Shown here in pieces: positions 11,263 through 22,344 of a stretch of DNA of 64,000 nt. The translations under genes and the position numbers were made by a program. Within the stretch, counting starts at the first letter, position 1. The number at the start of each line of letters is the position of its first letter. The DNA lies in assembly GCA_021018995.1 (NCBI GenBank), contig CM037588.1:94958765-95022764 (forward strand). Direction: 5' to 3'. The notes beneath the pieces were generated by a model. It was not told the DNA's origin. It saw only the letters and a list, made by a program, of their open reading frames with translations, and did not search any database. This DNA is from Chloranthus sessilifolius (lineage: Eukaryota; Streptophyta; Magnoliopsida; Chloranthales; Chloranthaceae).

Positions 11263-12500
11263 AGGAATGGTTTAATGAGCTAGCCGAAGTATGGGAGGAA
11301 ACAGAGGAAGAGAAAGGTCCCACCTCTGAGATTGAGCATCTGAAACTTGTCTCTTCTGAAGCCCCACCAGCACAGCACCATCCATGGAGGCCTACTTTTT
11401 TACCTCTACCACCCCCCTCTAAGGCACCCCTATTGCCCTCCCTCGTCAGTCCTCCAGAGGTGGAGTTAAAGCAACTCCCCAAATCTTTGAAATATGCCTT
11501 TTTAGGAGACAACACCAAATTGCCTGTGATAATCTCTTTTTCCCTCACTCCCGAGCAGGAAAAAGAACTCCTTTGTGTCCTAAGAAGACATAAGAAGGCA
11601 ATAGGATGGACCATTGCAGACCTTGGGGGGATCAATCCTGCTATGTGCATGCATAAAATTAATCTCGAAGAAGGTTCCAAACCTTCCAGAGAGATGCAAA
11701 GAAAACTTAACCCACACATGCAGGAGGTTGTGATGAAGGAGGTATCAAACTCCTAAATGCTGGGATAATTTATCCCATCTTGGATTCACAATGGGTAGCA
11801 CCTACCCAGGTATACCAAAGAAATCTAGCATTACAAATGTTGAAGCAGATTCAGGAGAGCTGATCCCAACCAGACAGACCACTGGTTGGAGGGTATGCAT
11901 AGATTATCGAAAACTTAATAAAAAAACTAGCAAGGATCACTTTCCACTGCCCTTCATAGACCAAATTATTGCCAGGCTGGCAGGCAAGGCCTATTACTAT
12001 TTTCTTGATGGATATTCATGGTACAATCAGATCCCTGTATACCCCCAGGACCAAGAAAAAACCACATTCACTTACCCATTTGGGACCTTCGCATACAGAA
12101 GGATGCCATTTGGTTTGTGTAATGCGCCTGCCAAATTCCAAAGATGCATGTATGCTATCTTCTCTGACATGATTGATAAGTTTTTAGAGATCTTTATGAA
12201 TAATTTCTCCATTTATGGAGATGATTTTAGCCAATGCCTACACCACCTCAGCTTCGTACAGCAAAGATGTGAGGAGACCAACTTAGTTCTGAGTTGAGAG
12301 AAAAGTCACTTCATGGTGACTCAAGGCACTGTTCTAGGACATGTTGTCTCTCACAAAGGAATTGAGGTTGATCAAGCTAAGATCGATTTGATTGCTCATT
12401 TGCCCCCTCTGAAAACTGTCAAATAGGTTAGGTCATTTTTGGGTCATGCTGGCTTCTATAGAAGGTTCATCAAGGATTTCAGCAAAATCTCCAAACCCCT
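11220..12500 (+). pseudogene. pol: E2 reverse transcriptase with mutated catalytic motif
   Basis: The linker LPKSLKYAFLGDNTKLPVII and TPEQEKELLCVLRRHKKAIG lead into RT. After stops and a frame change at 11756-11790, RT resumes with GWRVCIDYRKLNKKTSKD, PLPFIDQIIARLAG and MPFGLCNAPAKFQRCM. The catalytic FMDD-type motif reads FMNN (12193-12204), both aspartates having become asparagine by G-to-A change. The usual LDGYSGYNQI also reads SWYNQI. A stop at 12296-12298 and one near 12424 follow. This enzyme is inactive on sequence grounds alone. Confidence 0.88.
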
Positions 12501-13060
12501 TTGTCACCTGTTGTGCCAGGATGTTCCCTTTGACTTTAATGAGGAATGCCGAGTTGCTTTTGAACAGTTAAAAACTTGTTTGACCACAGCCCCCATCCTG
12601 CAGTCCCCTGATTTTTCTCTGCCTTTTGAACTGATGTGTGATGCATCAGATTTTTCCATTGGGTCAGTATTGGGATAAAGAAAAGACAAGACACCTTCTA
12701 TAATAGCATATGCCAGTAAATCAATGGTTGATGCTCAATTAAATTATACTACAACTGAGAAAGAGCTATTAGTTATTATCTTTGCCTTAGAAAAATTCAA
12801 ATCTTATGTGTTGGGATAAAAAATTATTGTGTTCACTGACCACTCAGCTTTGAAATACCTCTTGTCTAAAAAGGAAGCTAAAGCACGACTAATCAGATGG
12901 ATTCTTCTCTTGTAAGAATTCAATTTAGAGATTAAGGACAAGAAGGGAGTTGAGAACGTGGTGGTTGACCATCTGTCAAGGATCCCAACAACCGACATGG
13001 AAAGCTTGCCCATCAATGACTCCTTCCCAGATGAGCAGCTTCTGACTGTCCAGATAAGTA
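12500..13060 (+). pseudogene. pol: E2 RNase H domain, broken
   Basis: FELMCDASDFSIGSVLG marks the start, with the catalytic aspartate in CDAS. SKSMVDAQLNYTTTEKELL holds the expected glutamate region, and [20 protein letters not shown] the later aspartate. Stops fall at 12676, 12817 and 12913. The tether to integrase ends with VVVDHLSRIPT. Confidence 0.82.
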
Positions 13061-14332
13061 TGCCCTGGTTTGCCAATATTGTCAATTACCTTGCTGTGGG
13101 TAGGATCCCTCCACATTGGACCAAGGATGATAAAAATCTGTTCTTTGCACAGATTTGACATTACATGTGGGAGGATCCTTATCTATTTAAGCATTGTGCG
13201 TAGTGTGATCGGGCTCAGTTTCACAACATCCTAACCATGTGTCATGAACAGGCTTGCGGGGGCCACTTCAGTGGTAACAAGACTGCGGCCAAGGTCCTTC
13301 AAAGTGGCTTCTACTGGCCTTCCCTTTTCAAGGATGCTCGGCAGCACTGTAAGGCTTGTCATCGATGCCAGCAAATGGGCAGTATCACAAGGAGAAACTC
13401 TATGCCCTTGCAACCTATACTTGTTGAACTATTTGATATTTGGGGAATCGACTTCATGGGACCTTTTCCCCCTTCTGCTGGATACACTTTCATCCTTGTC
13501 ACTATGGATTACGTATTCAAATGGGTAGAAGCCATAGCCACAAGAACAAATGATCACAAAGTTGTCATTCAATTCCTGAAAGACAACATCTTCTCAAAAT
13601 TTGACTTTTTTAAAGCTATTATTAGCGATAGGGGAAGCCACTTCTGTAATAAACCTTTTGACAAACTAATAGAAAGATACTCTGTTACCCATAGAGTAGC
13701 CACTCCCTACCACCCACAAACCAGTGGATAGGTAGAGATTTCCAACAGGGAAATCAAACATATTCTCGAGAAAGATTGTGTGAACCGACAGAAGAGATTG
13801 GTCCAACAAGTTGACTAATGCCTTATGGGCTTATCGAACAGCCTATAAAACCCCCATAGGCATGTCTCCATTCAGACTAGTCTATGGCAAGGCCTGTCAC
13901 TTGCCTGTTGAATTGCAACACAAAGCGTATTGGGCCATTAAAGCAGTAAACTCTGACTTACATGCAGCTGGTCTTCACAGGAAACTCCAGTTATCCAAGC
14001 TGGATGAACTGCTCCTACAAGCTTATGCAAATGCTAGGAGTTACAAAGAGAAAACCAAAGCCTTCCATGACATACATTTGCTCCGAAAAGAGTTCAAACC
14101 CAATGATAAGGTATGGTTGTTCAACTCCAAAATGAAATTCTTTCCAGGGAAGGTGCAGTCTAGATGGGGATGGACCTTTCACAGTGGTACATGTTTCCCC
14201 ATCTGGAGCTGTCGAAGTCACGCATCCTACAGATGGCAGAACTCTTAAGGTCAATGGTCAAAGGCTGAAACTTTGGGTTGACAACATTTGTGAGCTTGAA
14301 GAAACCATTGATCTTCAAGATCCTTCAGTTTA
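13060..14332 (+). pseudogene. pol: E2 integrase, broken
   Basis: The zinc-binding part is at about 13159-13370 (HYMWEDPYLFKHC, then CKACHRC). The DDE core is recognisable: GIDFMGPFPPSAGYTFILV, ISDRGSHFCNKPFD and, after a TAG at 13729-13731, VEISNREIKHILEK with the glutamate. A frame change near 13800 leads to [19 protein letters not shown] and the C-terminal part, which shifts frame again near 14165 and ends with a stop at about 14330. It would insert the DNA copy into chromosomes. Confidence 0.87.
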
Positions 14333-14559
14333 ATACCTGACTTTGATTTGTATCATATGTATTATACTTGATTTATACCTCGATTCTTTCCAACAATTTT
14401 CTTTGCAATAAAATGTCCATGATAAGTTCAAGCTCCCGCAGTCTAGAAATCAAAGGCATAAGGTCAGAGGCCAATTTGCTAACTGGTAGCGCAGCAGAGG
14501 AGTTGCTAAGTACTAAGGCTACATGCTCTGCACACACAGACCATATTTTTGAGCTCAAT

Positions 14560-14940
14560 GAACCTCGCGATAGGTCATTTGGAACTTTCGCTAGGTCAGC
14601 CGCTGATGTCGATAGGATTGGGACGGATTTCGATAGGTGTCGAGACCTCTCGATAGGTGAGAACAACTTTGCGATAGGTTCTGAACTCTTGCCTGAAACC
14701 TATCGACAAGAGTGACAAATGTAATAACCAACCTATCGAAAGGTTGTTCTCACTCATCAGCATCCTAACGAAGTGAATGTTTTATCCACCCTCCATTCGA
14801 CAGGACACCGACCTATCGCAAGCAGCAATCTAAGCCTATCGAATGCATGTTTATTCTGTTCGATAGGACAGGTTAAGCCTACTTGTGCGACATTGATAGG
14901 ATGCCTTAACCTGTCCACACTCTGCACTCATCCTATTGAA
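14560..14940 (+). repeat. Internal TCGATAGG/CCTATCGA motif array between pol and accessory ORF of E2
   Basis: About a dozen copies in both orientations, for example at 14628-14640, 14652-14660, 14697-14706, 14732-14742 and 14855-14866. This is the same motif family as the LTR array of E2 (6740-7145). It lies between the end of pol and the ORF at 15281. It may be a second promoter-type module, but I see no clear TATA box after it. Confidence 0.7.
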
Positions 14941-15280
14941 ATCGCCACCCAACCTCACTCCTTCCATGCTTATTGTGCATTTGCGCTGCGCGAAAATTTT
15001 ACCCCGTGTACCATGCACAATTGTGCACAACACGAGCCTTAAACTCTGCACCCCTTGGTTTTCTGCCCCACGCCGTAACTCCCTGCGCTAATTTTAGGCT
15101 ACCAGTTAATGCACGATTTCGTTCCCCATGCTGATTCATTAATTGCCCATTCATTCCTCGCCGGCGGCAATATTGAATGCACTGCTTCATATTCCCTCAC
15201 ACATCCACCTTAAATGGATGCAATTGGTTAGACTTCGGTCCATTCCTTTCCTTCTACCCTATGCACTCCTCCTCATAACC

Positions 15281-15727
15281 ATGGCATATGATAAGTCCAT
15301 GTTCACTCCTGCCCAACTCTACCTCTTCTGGCTGGAACCCCTACCACCCAAGGAATTACACCCATTGCAATTCCTCTAGGATGAATATGAGGAGGTACAG
15401 CTGATCCTCGCTAAGGAGGAAAAGGACAATGATAGGAAGGCGAAGAAGAGGTTGAAGATTGAGCCACCGGCTTCACCGCCACCATCCTCCACCACATCCC
15501 CTTTCCCTGACCCCTTCTTTTCCTTTTCTTCCTCCCCTCTTCCCTTACAGTTCCTCTTCCACCTTATGCGGCTGGATACCCCACAGGCAGGAGGAGGCTT
15601 TTTTTTTTTTGTCCACGACTACTTTCCGTTTCCTTATTTCCGTTTCCTTGTGCTTGAACATTGTACTAACATGCTATATTTTATGCTCTTTTTTGTTTCT
15701 GTAATAAACTGCTTTTTCTTTCTTTAG
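15281..15727 (+). pseudogene. Small accessory ORF of E2, one stop
   Basis: ATG 15281 begins MAYDKSMFTPAQLYLFWLEP. The frame runs to 15727 with one TAG at 15377-15379. After it come an acidic/lysine-rich part (EEVQLILAKEEKDNDRKAKK), a proline/serine-rich part, and a very hydrophobic C-terminus rich in Phe. It occupies the position of the env-like ORF of some Athila elements, and the end signature follows at 15791. I do not recognise the protein. Part of it may be only a remnant. Confidence 0.4.
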
Positions 15728-15790
15728 TTGTCTACTTGCTTTGGGTTTTTACTCTGTTAATAAACTACGACACCCCCTCTGCTGTCACAC

Positions 15791-16510
15791 AGTGAGGACA
15801 CTGTTTAGTTTAGGTTTGGGGTATGGGATATATGTATGCCAATAAATTAGTTAATTTTAGTACAGCTAGCTTAAAATGAAGTGTTTGGAATTAATTAGAG
15901 TAAATTCTCACTGGAATTTTTGTAAAAGAGAAAATTAAGAAAACAACTATTTGAAACTGAAATAAGCCGTAGTCCAACAGACTTCATATGAGGCAAATGT
16001 CAACAAATTGTGAAAAATAATTCTGATGTGCAGTAAACCTGAAATGAGAGGAAATTGTGAAGACACACCCCTGAAAATTAGATGAAAGGCCATACCTAGT
16101 GAGATTTGGGCTTGAAAAAGTTTCCTTGAAGAGTGCCTTGGCAATTTTTCTGCTCTATGGACTGATTGGATCTAATTCTAATCACTAGAAGTTAGGCAAT
16201 TCCAAGTTGAAACAGCTTGACAGCATTCATGACATTGAGGATATGAAGTAAGGCCATCCCTTGGTCAGTTTGAGCTTAAAATGCCCCACCTTTGAACTGA
16301 CCTTGATGCACACCACTTGAGCCTTAAAAAAAAGTCTCAATTTTCTTTGATGAAAACCAGAAATTTTAAACCCAAAACCTTTTGACCTATTTTAGTTCAC
16401 CCCCAATCTGAAAAATCAGGAAAAGGAAGGAGATGCAAGGTTAGAGGAGCAAGGTGTTAAATTTGATTGAAAGAAAGAATAACACACTTGGTGGTATTTG
16501 TGGTATTCCA

Positions 16511-16545
<35 letters not shown>

Positions 16546-17254
16546 GAGTAAAAGAATGAGAGAGAGAAGTCATTTCATTGAAAGATTGAAAGAAAAGAGA
16601 AGAAGCTGGCCACTTTGACTCTAAAAATTCAAGAAATAAATGGAATTGTGCTGAAATGATGAAGGTGTTATCTAGACCACCTCCTTACCTTTACTGATTT
16701 CTCAACTTGAATCCCTTTTACCCTGTCATTCTTTATGAACCTCACCGATAAGCCACATTACAACCCAATAAAAAGTCCTTACTAATCTGAAATAGATTGA
16801 ACTGTCATGTGAAGATGAGGATTTGTTTGATCTATGGTGCAAAGAATTAGAAAATATCGGAAATTAGAGCAATGCCTATGCTCATGCTTATAGCCCTATT
16901 TGAGGACTGTAACTGCTCTTGAGCTGTGTGAAATTCTACACCCTTCATTGTTGTTGTGAGTTAACAGCCCTGGTGAGACTTGGGCCTGAAATCCAATTTG
17001 ATGGGGGTAGTATCAAAACAAAATTCTCAAATGAAAGGTGAGCCATGCATCAATCTTTAGACATAATACCTTTACATGAACTGATTGATGATGAAGGAAT
17101 TACTGCAAAATTTCATGTTTTAAGTTGGTGATTTTTCTACCAAAAACCCTCAAGAACTGAAAAGACATGATGAGAATTTATTCTAGTTTACTGAAATTCT
17201 GTTTAGCAAGATGTACTATTATTAACTAACTTTATTGGGGAAGTTTGTAGGTAC
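15791..17254 (+). other. E2 noncoding 3' region
   Basis: It begins with the 'gtgaggacac...ggtttgggg' signature and aligns loosely with 262-1762 of E1. It contains a 29-base A run (16515-16543). No credible gene. Confidence 0.7.
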
Positions 17255-17366
17255 CTTCACTGAAAACCCTCAGGAGACCTCACTCCTCCACTAGGGATCA
17301 CCTAGGGGTTTAAAAGGCTTGGTGCATATGCTAAATGCATCCGTGCTCCCTACGAAAATGGCATTT
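17255..17366 (+). other. Conserved 112-nt block, candidate structured RNA element (E2 copy)
   Basis: About 96% identical to 1763-1874. The third possible stem here is AAATGC/GCATTT, fully Watson-Crick, where E1 has AAATGT with a wobble, so the change keeps pairing. It lies 45 bases before the polypurine tract. Confidence 0.6.
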
Positions 17367-17410
17367 TTATTTTCTTTTAATTATCCTTTGCTCAGGGACT
17401 AGCAAAGCTT

Positions 17411-17423
17411 AGGTTTGGGGGTG
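17411..17423 (+). other. Polypurine tract of E2
   Basis: Aggtttgggggtg directly before the 3' LTR start TGTTAAG, identical to the E1 tract. Confidence 0.85.
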
Positions 17424-19480
17424 TGTTAAGTGGTGAAAATTGCCACTTTTCACCCTTTAACCTAACCATTGATAGACCTGTGAGCACACTAATAAGTCTC
17501 TGTCAAGTGCATTTTATAGACAGGAATAAAAGAGGACATTAATGTAGGAAATCACTCAAGAATGCCCAAAAAGGGGCTACCTCTCAGCACAGGACAAACC
17601 CAGCAACAACACACCAGAGGGTAGCACATCATTGGACCCTTAGAGCGCGTGGTTACAGCAGGGCAAAGCAAAGAAAGGGAGAATTTGTACAGTTGAAGAG
17701 GTTTTGACAGGATCTGAAGGCAGAGGAAGGATAGGATTCGTGCGGATAGAGAAGTTCGATAGGATTCAAGAACCTATCGAGCAGCTGAAAGGAAGGAAGA
17801 AACCATCCTATCGAAAGCCTACCTGAGGCGTCAAAGGAACTTGTCGAATGGTTTCCTAAACCTATCGAAATGAAGACGCTGGAACTGAACCTATCGAAGG
17901 ATACCTGAGCCTTTCGATAGGAGTGAGAGCAACCCTATCGAAAGGATAGAATGTATAGCGGAACCTATCGAAATGATTCTCCAACCTGTTGAATACTTCA
18001 AACCAAGGACTGAGAAGGCTGGAACTCTAAGCGAAGGCTCATCCTATCGGAACCTATCGAACAGTTCTGAGAACCTAGAGAAAGGACCAAAAAGCTCTAT
18101 TGGAACCTGTCGAAAGCTTCCTGAACCTATCAAAATTGTGTGCAGAACTTCTCAGAAATTCAGCTGTGCATATGTTGTGATTTGGTGACCTGCTGCACGC
18201 AACTCGAGGCACTTGGTGACCAGCACGATGATTCCAGAAGATGCCCTACGAAGCCCAAACCGACCCACGTGCTCTAACAGAACTCTAACAAACTCTAAGG
18301 ATCTTCTAGAAGGGATTTTTGGTAGGAAAAATAGAGGAGAAAACTATATATAGAGACCCCCAATTGCAATTGGGGAGAGATCGAGATCTGAGCCAAATTC
18401 TGGAGATTAGAGCTTGCAGAGAAATTCTATTTCCCTCCTTTAGCCCAACCATGGTTGGCTAATTCCCCTGGAGTAGTGAGGAGAGAAGTTAGATATGTAA
18501 TTAAGTAAGGTTAAGAGTGCTATTATAAGTTCCTAGCTACACAGACTACAGATCTGAGAGTGTTTCCATTGTAGAGTGACCTTGTTTGCAATGTTAATGC
18601 TGATTTTAATGTTTTAATTAGATCTAATAGTTCCTTTGTTTCCATTTGGTGATCGACCGGATCTATGTAGAGGAGTCTGTATATCACCTCACTCACTTAA
18701 CTGGTAGACCTCTTGGATATCATCTGATCTCCCTAGATCTGATGCTCCTGTGATTCCTTGAGTCTGTGACCTGGGAATTGCAGCATTTATAGTGGTTTTA
18801 ATTATTCTAATTGATGCTCTGACTTTGAAGGAGATCCCTAGGATGGTTTGTGACCATTAAAGTGGACATATCATAACCTTAAGATGAATCTAAGATCAGG
18901 CGCCAATTTGATTCATCTGCTGTAATCCATGGATTCGATAAAGTCTATAGGATGGTCTGCGACCATTAAAGTGGACATATCATAGCCTTAAGACCAGGTG
19001 GATCCTGTGATTTGGAGTGGAGTTTATACCCTACAGATGTGCTTATAGCCAGTTGAGGGATTTGTGTGCTCTGAAGTTCTGTAGCATGATTAATCGAATC
19101 TGATTTCAGTGAAAACTAACCTCCAAGCTACTCTTCTCCATTTTCTGTTCTTTTTACCTCTTTCCCCTGCAAGATCTAAGATCCTAAACTTGATCCAAGT
19201 TAGTTTATGTTTAATTTTAGGCTAGCTTAAGTGACAATCCATTTCAAACCTCTCTCTTGTCTTTTAACTAAATTAGTAATAGTTAGGGAGCCAGATCTAA
19301 TTCAGATCTGGAGATTTATCATATTTTTAAACTAACCTCCCTGTGGGCATTCCCTTATTCACCATTTTTGTAAAACTTGCGATAATAGACCCTGACTACT
19401 TGCAGGTCTGTGCGAGTGTGTCTGCCTAGTTTTATTGATGATTTTAGACCCTCATTTGAGGGAAGGCAAACACTCCAACA
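17424..19480 (+). repeat. 3' LTR of E2
   Basis: Starts TGTTAAG, ends CCAACA. Matches 6445-8473. TATA-like sequence at 18345-18353; CCTATCGAA array at 17715-18135. Length 2057 bases. The right target duplication acaat follows. Confidence 0.92.
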
Positions 19481-19485
19481 ACAAT
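19481..19485 (+). repeat. Right target-site duplication of E2 (acaat)
   Basis: Pairs with acaac at 6440-6444 (one transition). Tat pol resumes right after it. Confidence 0.75.
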
Positions 19486-20753
19486 CATGGTATTTCGACA
19501 TCTAGAACTTTTTGAAACATCAACACGTCCCTCCATACGCGATGAAGATCGAACGGAAGACTATAAGGAACCAATGTGCCTAATTCTGCATACTCGGTGA
19601 AACATTATACAAAGAGGCCTTCACTAAAGGAGTACTACTACGATGTGTCACAACTGCCGAAGGACAATACATCATCCGAGAAGCACACGCCAGTGCCTGC
19701 AATGCCCACTCTGATAGACAGAAACTCACTGATCAAGTTACACGATAAGGCTACTTTTGGCAGACAATGATCATAAATTGCCACCTCTATGTCTAATCCT
19801 GCAAGCAATGCCAAGAATACGCCATACTCATTAAAGTTCCATTAGTTTCATTGAATACTATGGCCTCACCATGGCCGTTTTTGATGTGGGCCTTCGATGT
19901 CATTGGACCTTTCATAGACACCGTTGGAAACATTCACAAGCACGCGTTCATACTTATAGCGACCGAATACTACACCAAATGGGCAGAAGCTTAATCCTAT
20001 ATCAGAATCACCGCTTCAACATTCGTAAAGTTTATCGTTTAACATATCATCACTAGGTTTGGAGTACCTAGGATGTTTTTCACTGACAATGGACCACAGT
20101 TCATCATGGAGAAGATGAAGAAATTATGCAAGAAGTACGACATCGATCTACGTCACTCATCACTATTCTACCCTCAAGGCAATGGACAGGCAGAAGTTAC
20201 CAACAAAATTCTGATTTGATTCCTAAAATGCATAGTAGAAACGAGCAATGGAGCCGACTGGCCTAAATGACTACCAGAAGCACTTTAGGCCTATAGGACC
20301 TCTATTCGTATGACCACTAGCCAAACTCCCTACCTCCTTACCTACGGGATGGAGGCAGTCTTACCATATAAGATACAAGTGCCATTCTTACGAATTCAAC
20401 TCGATGATGAGCTATCCTTAGACAAGAGGAGAATTGCCCTACTCACGCAGCTAGAGTAGCTCGATGAAACATGTCTAAGAGCAGCTGATCACGCTCAGGT
20501 ATATCAGAGGAGAGTGGCCAGGGCTTACGATAAGAAAGTCCTTGAACGAACCTTTAATATTAGGAAATTAGTCTTGAAGAAAATCATGCCTTCCAAGCAC
20601 GCCCATCCGACAAGAAAACTGAAACTGAACTGGGAAGGCCCTTATGTCATGACAGCCGCATACCCTAGAAATACCTACAAACTGGAAAACCGAGATGGGA
20701 AAGAACTCCCTAGCCCTTGGAACGCCATGTACCTTAGAAGATATTACCCTTAG
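19486..20753 (+). pseudogene. pol: Tat integrase, broken
   Basis: This continues the pol interrupted at 6444. The zinc-binding part is recognisable (REAHASACNAHSDRQKL, GYFWQTM, CKQCQ). The core follows with FDVIGPFIDTVGN, FTDNGPQFIMEKMKKLC and GNGQAEVTNK, giving the D, D and E residues. The C-terminus (20514-20753) contains RKLKLNWEGPYVMTAAYPRN and ends LRRYYP before TAG. At least six stops interrupt the core, including those near 19765, 19994, 20041 and 20218. It would have inserted Tat DNA into chromosomes. Confidence 0.85.
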
Positions 20754-22344
20754 CCTTGTGATCGTCACATCTCATGGTTAAATACTTATACTTATCACCC
20801 CCGTGGTCGTCATGACTCATTCATTGGTCGTACACCTTCAATTCTCAGAATATCCTTAAGACCTCCGATTTATCACCCACCTTTTCTCACTCGGACAATT
20901 TGATTAAAGGACTAGTGACCTATCTAACTCCTTTCAAAAGCATAAGTAACACCCGATCCTCATTTTCCTTCCCCTGCCATTGGAGGAGACGTTAGTGTAA
21001 AAAAAACATGAAGATGTTAGGTTCAATTAATATTCATTATTCTTACGCTAGCAGGATACTTTCAAGAATACATACATCGAAAATTTTGAGTGAGAGCATT
21101 ACGACAAATGAATAAGTCAATGAGATCAGGGAAGTATAAGCAGACCGTGAGGACATCCCTAGTAACCTTACTAGAAGTGTATAAGCAAGCTGTGAGGGCA
21201 TCCCCGATGTCCCCATACTACTAGATGTCGTCGTAAGGTGGCGGGAGGAGGACAAACTCATGCTAACTATAGAATGTGAGATTTTGATGGTACCGAAATA
21301 TGACAAAGAGCTCAATCATGGCACCCTGTATCCCCCTATTACTCACCCCTTTTGGAAAGCCTTAGATACAAACTATTCCCCGCATCACTGAGCCTTACCC
21401 CCCTCTTCTATTTTTATTTTAGATGATAAATCAAAGGCCTTGTAGGATATTCCTAGAAATGAAACCGAAAATTGATGAATGATGACTGATGCAATCACCT
21501 ACTATACCTACCATACTTCTCTCTAATAACCACGGGATAGGATGACCACCACCCTAGGATAGAACCCCGTATACAACTGACCTAATCAAAGGGACCTCCC
21601 CAGTTCGATGACAGTACTGATTAACTTTTCTTCAAAACTAACTCACCAAATACCCATGACTACTTATAGACTAAAAGCGCTCATCTCAAAACCCAGAAAA
21701 GCTCTGTTGCATCTTGGCATTGGGGCATTTTTTTTAGATTAGAAGAAGAATAATATCAAAAGCACCGGCTTGTCCAGAAAGGAGATGAGGAACGACGAAG
21801 TTACCATCCAAAAAGTGCTACCGAAGATACCATACTGCCAATCCTACCACGCTCTTACACTGGGGCATTTTTATTTTTATTGTTTTATTATTATTTCTAT
21901 CTTAGCTATTTGCTTTCCCTGTTATATTATTTTCATTTCAAAAAAAAAAAAAAAAAAAAAAAAAAAGCACATATCCATCTTTTGCTACCAAACTCCGGTC
22001 TGAGACACTTACCCCCTTAACAACTAGTAAGGGGGAGAACAAAAAAAACTGATAGCATTACTCTTACATGTGCAGATACAAAGCAACCTTCAACCATCGC
22101 TGGGCCAGCTCGGGAAGCATCCAAGTTCTAATGACGTTAGATGGCACTAAAGCAACTAAAAAGCAAAGTAGATGCAAGAGGTAACTAAAAGAAAAAGAGC
22201 CAATTAGGTACATCAAAACCAAAAGTCTCTCTATATATGTCAAAATCTTTTCATTTCTTTTTACACTTATCACCAGGGGCATTCCCCCCTATATATACAA
22301 TACACACATGCCATGGATATAAAAATACACGCATACACCCCTAC
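20754..22344 (+). other. Tat 3' region between integrase and antisense gene
   Basis: No sense-strand gene recognised. Twice there is a 'ggggcatttttt' phrase (21722, 21861), a type of text seen in Tat 3' regions, and an A run at 21939-21966. Bases 22250-22300 resemble, on the minus strand, two later sites (27245-27290, 28120-28165) and may mark the 3' end of the antisense gene. Confidence 0.5.

Larger units (their letters stand above)
6445..19480 (+). mobile_element. Athila-type Ty3/gypsy element E2, full length, inactive
   Basis: It has two LTRs, a tRNA-Asp-type PBS, gag, protease, RT, RNase H and integrase in order, a small ORF, a long 3' region, a polypurine tract and a target duplication. 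The total is about 13.0 kb. It lies inside Tat pol, so it is younger than the Tat insertion. The first 310 or so aligned LTR bases differ at about 20 positions by eye, indicating a fairly old insertion. Every large domain is broken. Confidence 0.92.

Noticed and set aside
11129-11719. 196-residue minus-strand frame
   Set aside because: It lies opposite the protease-RT linker of E2, which has clear family motifs on the plus strand; the minus frame has none.
15947-16144. Minus-strand 65-residue frame in the E2 3' region
   Set aside because: Not supported by the aligned E1 region and without known motifs.
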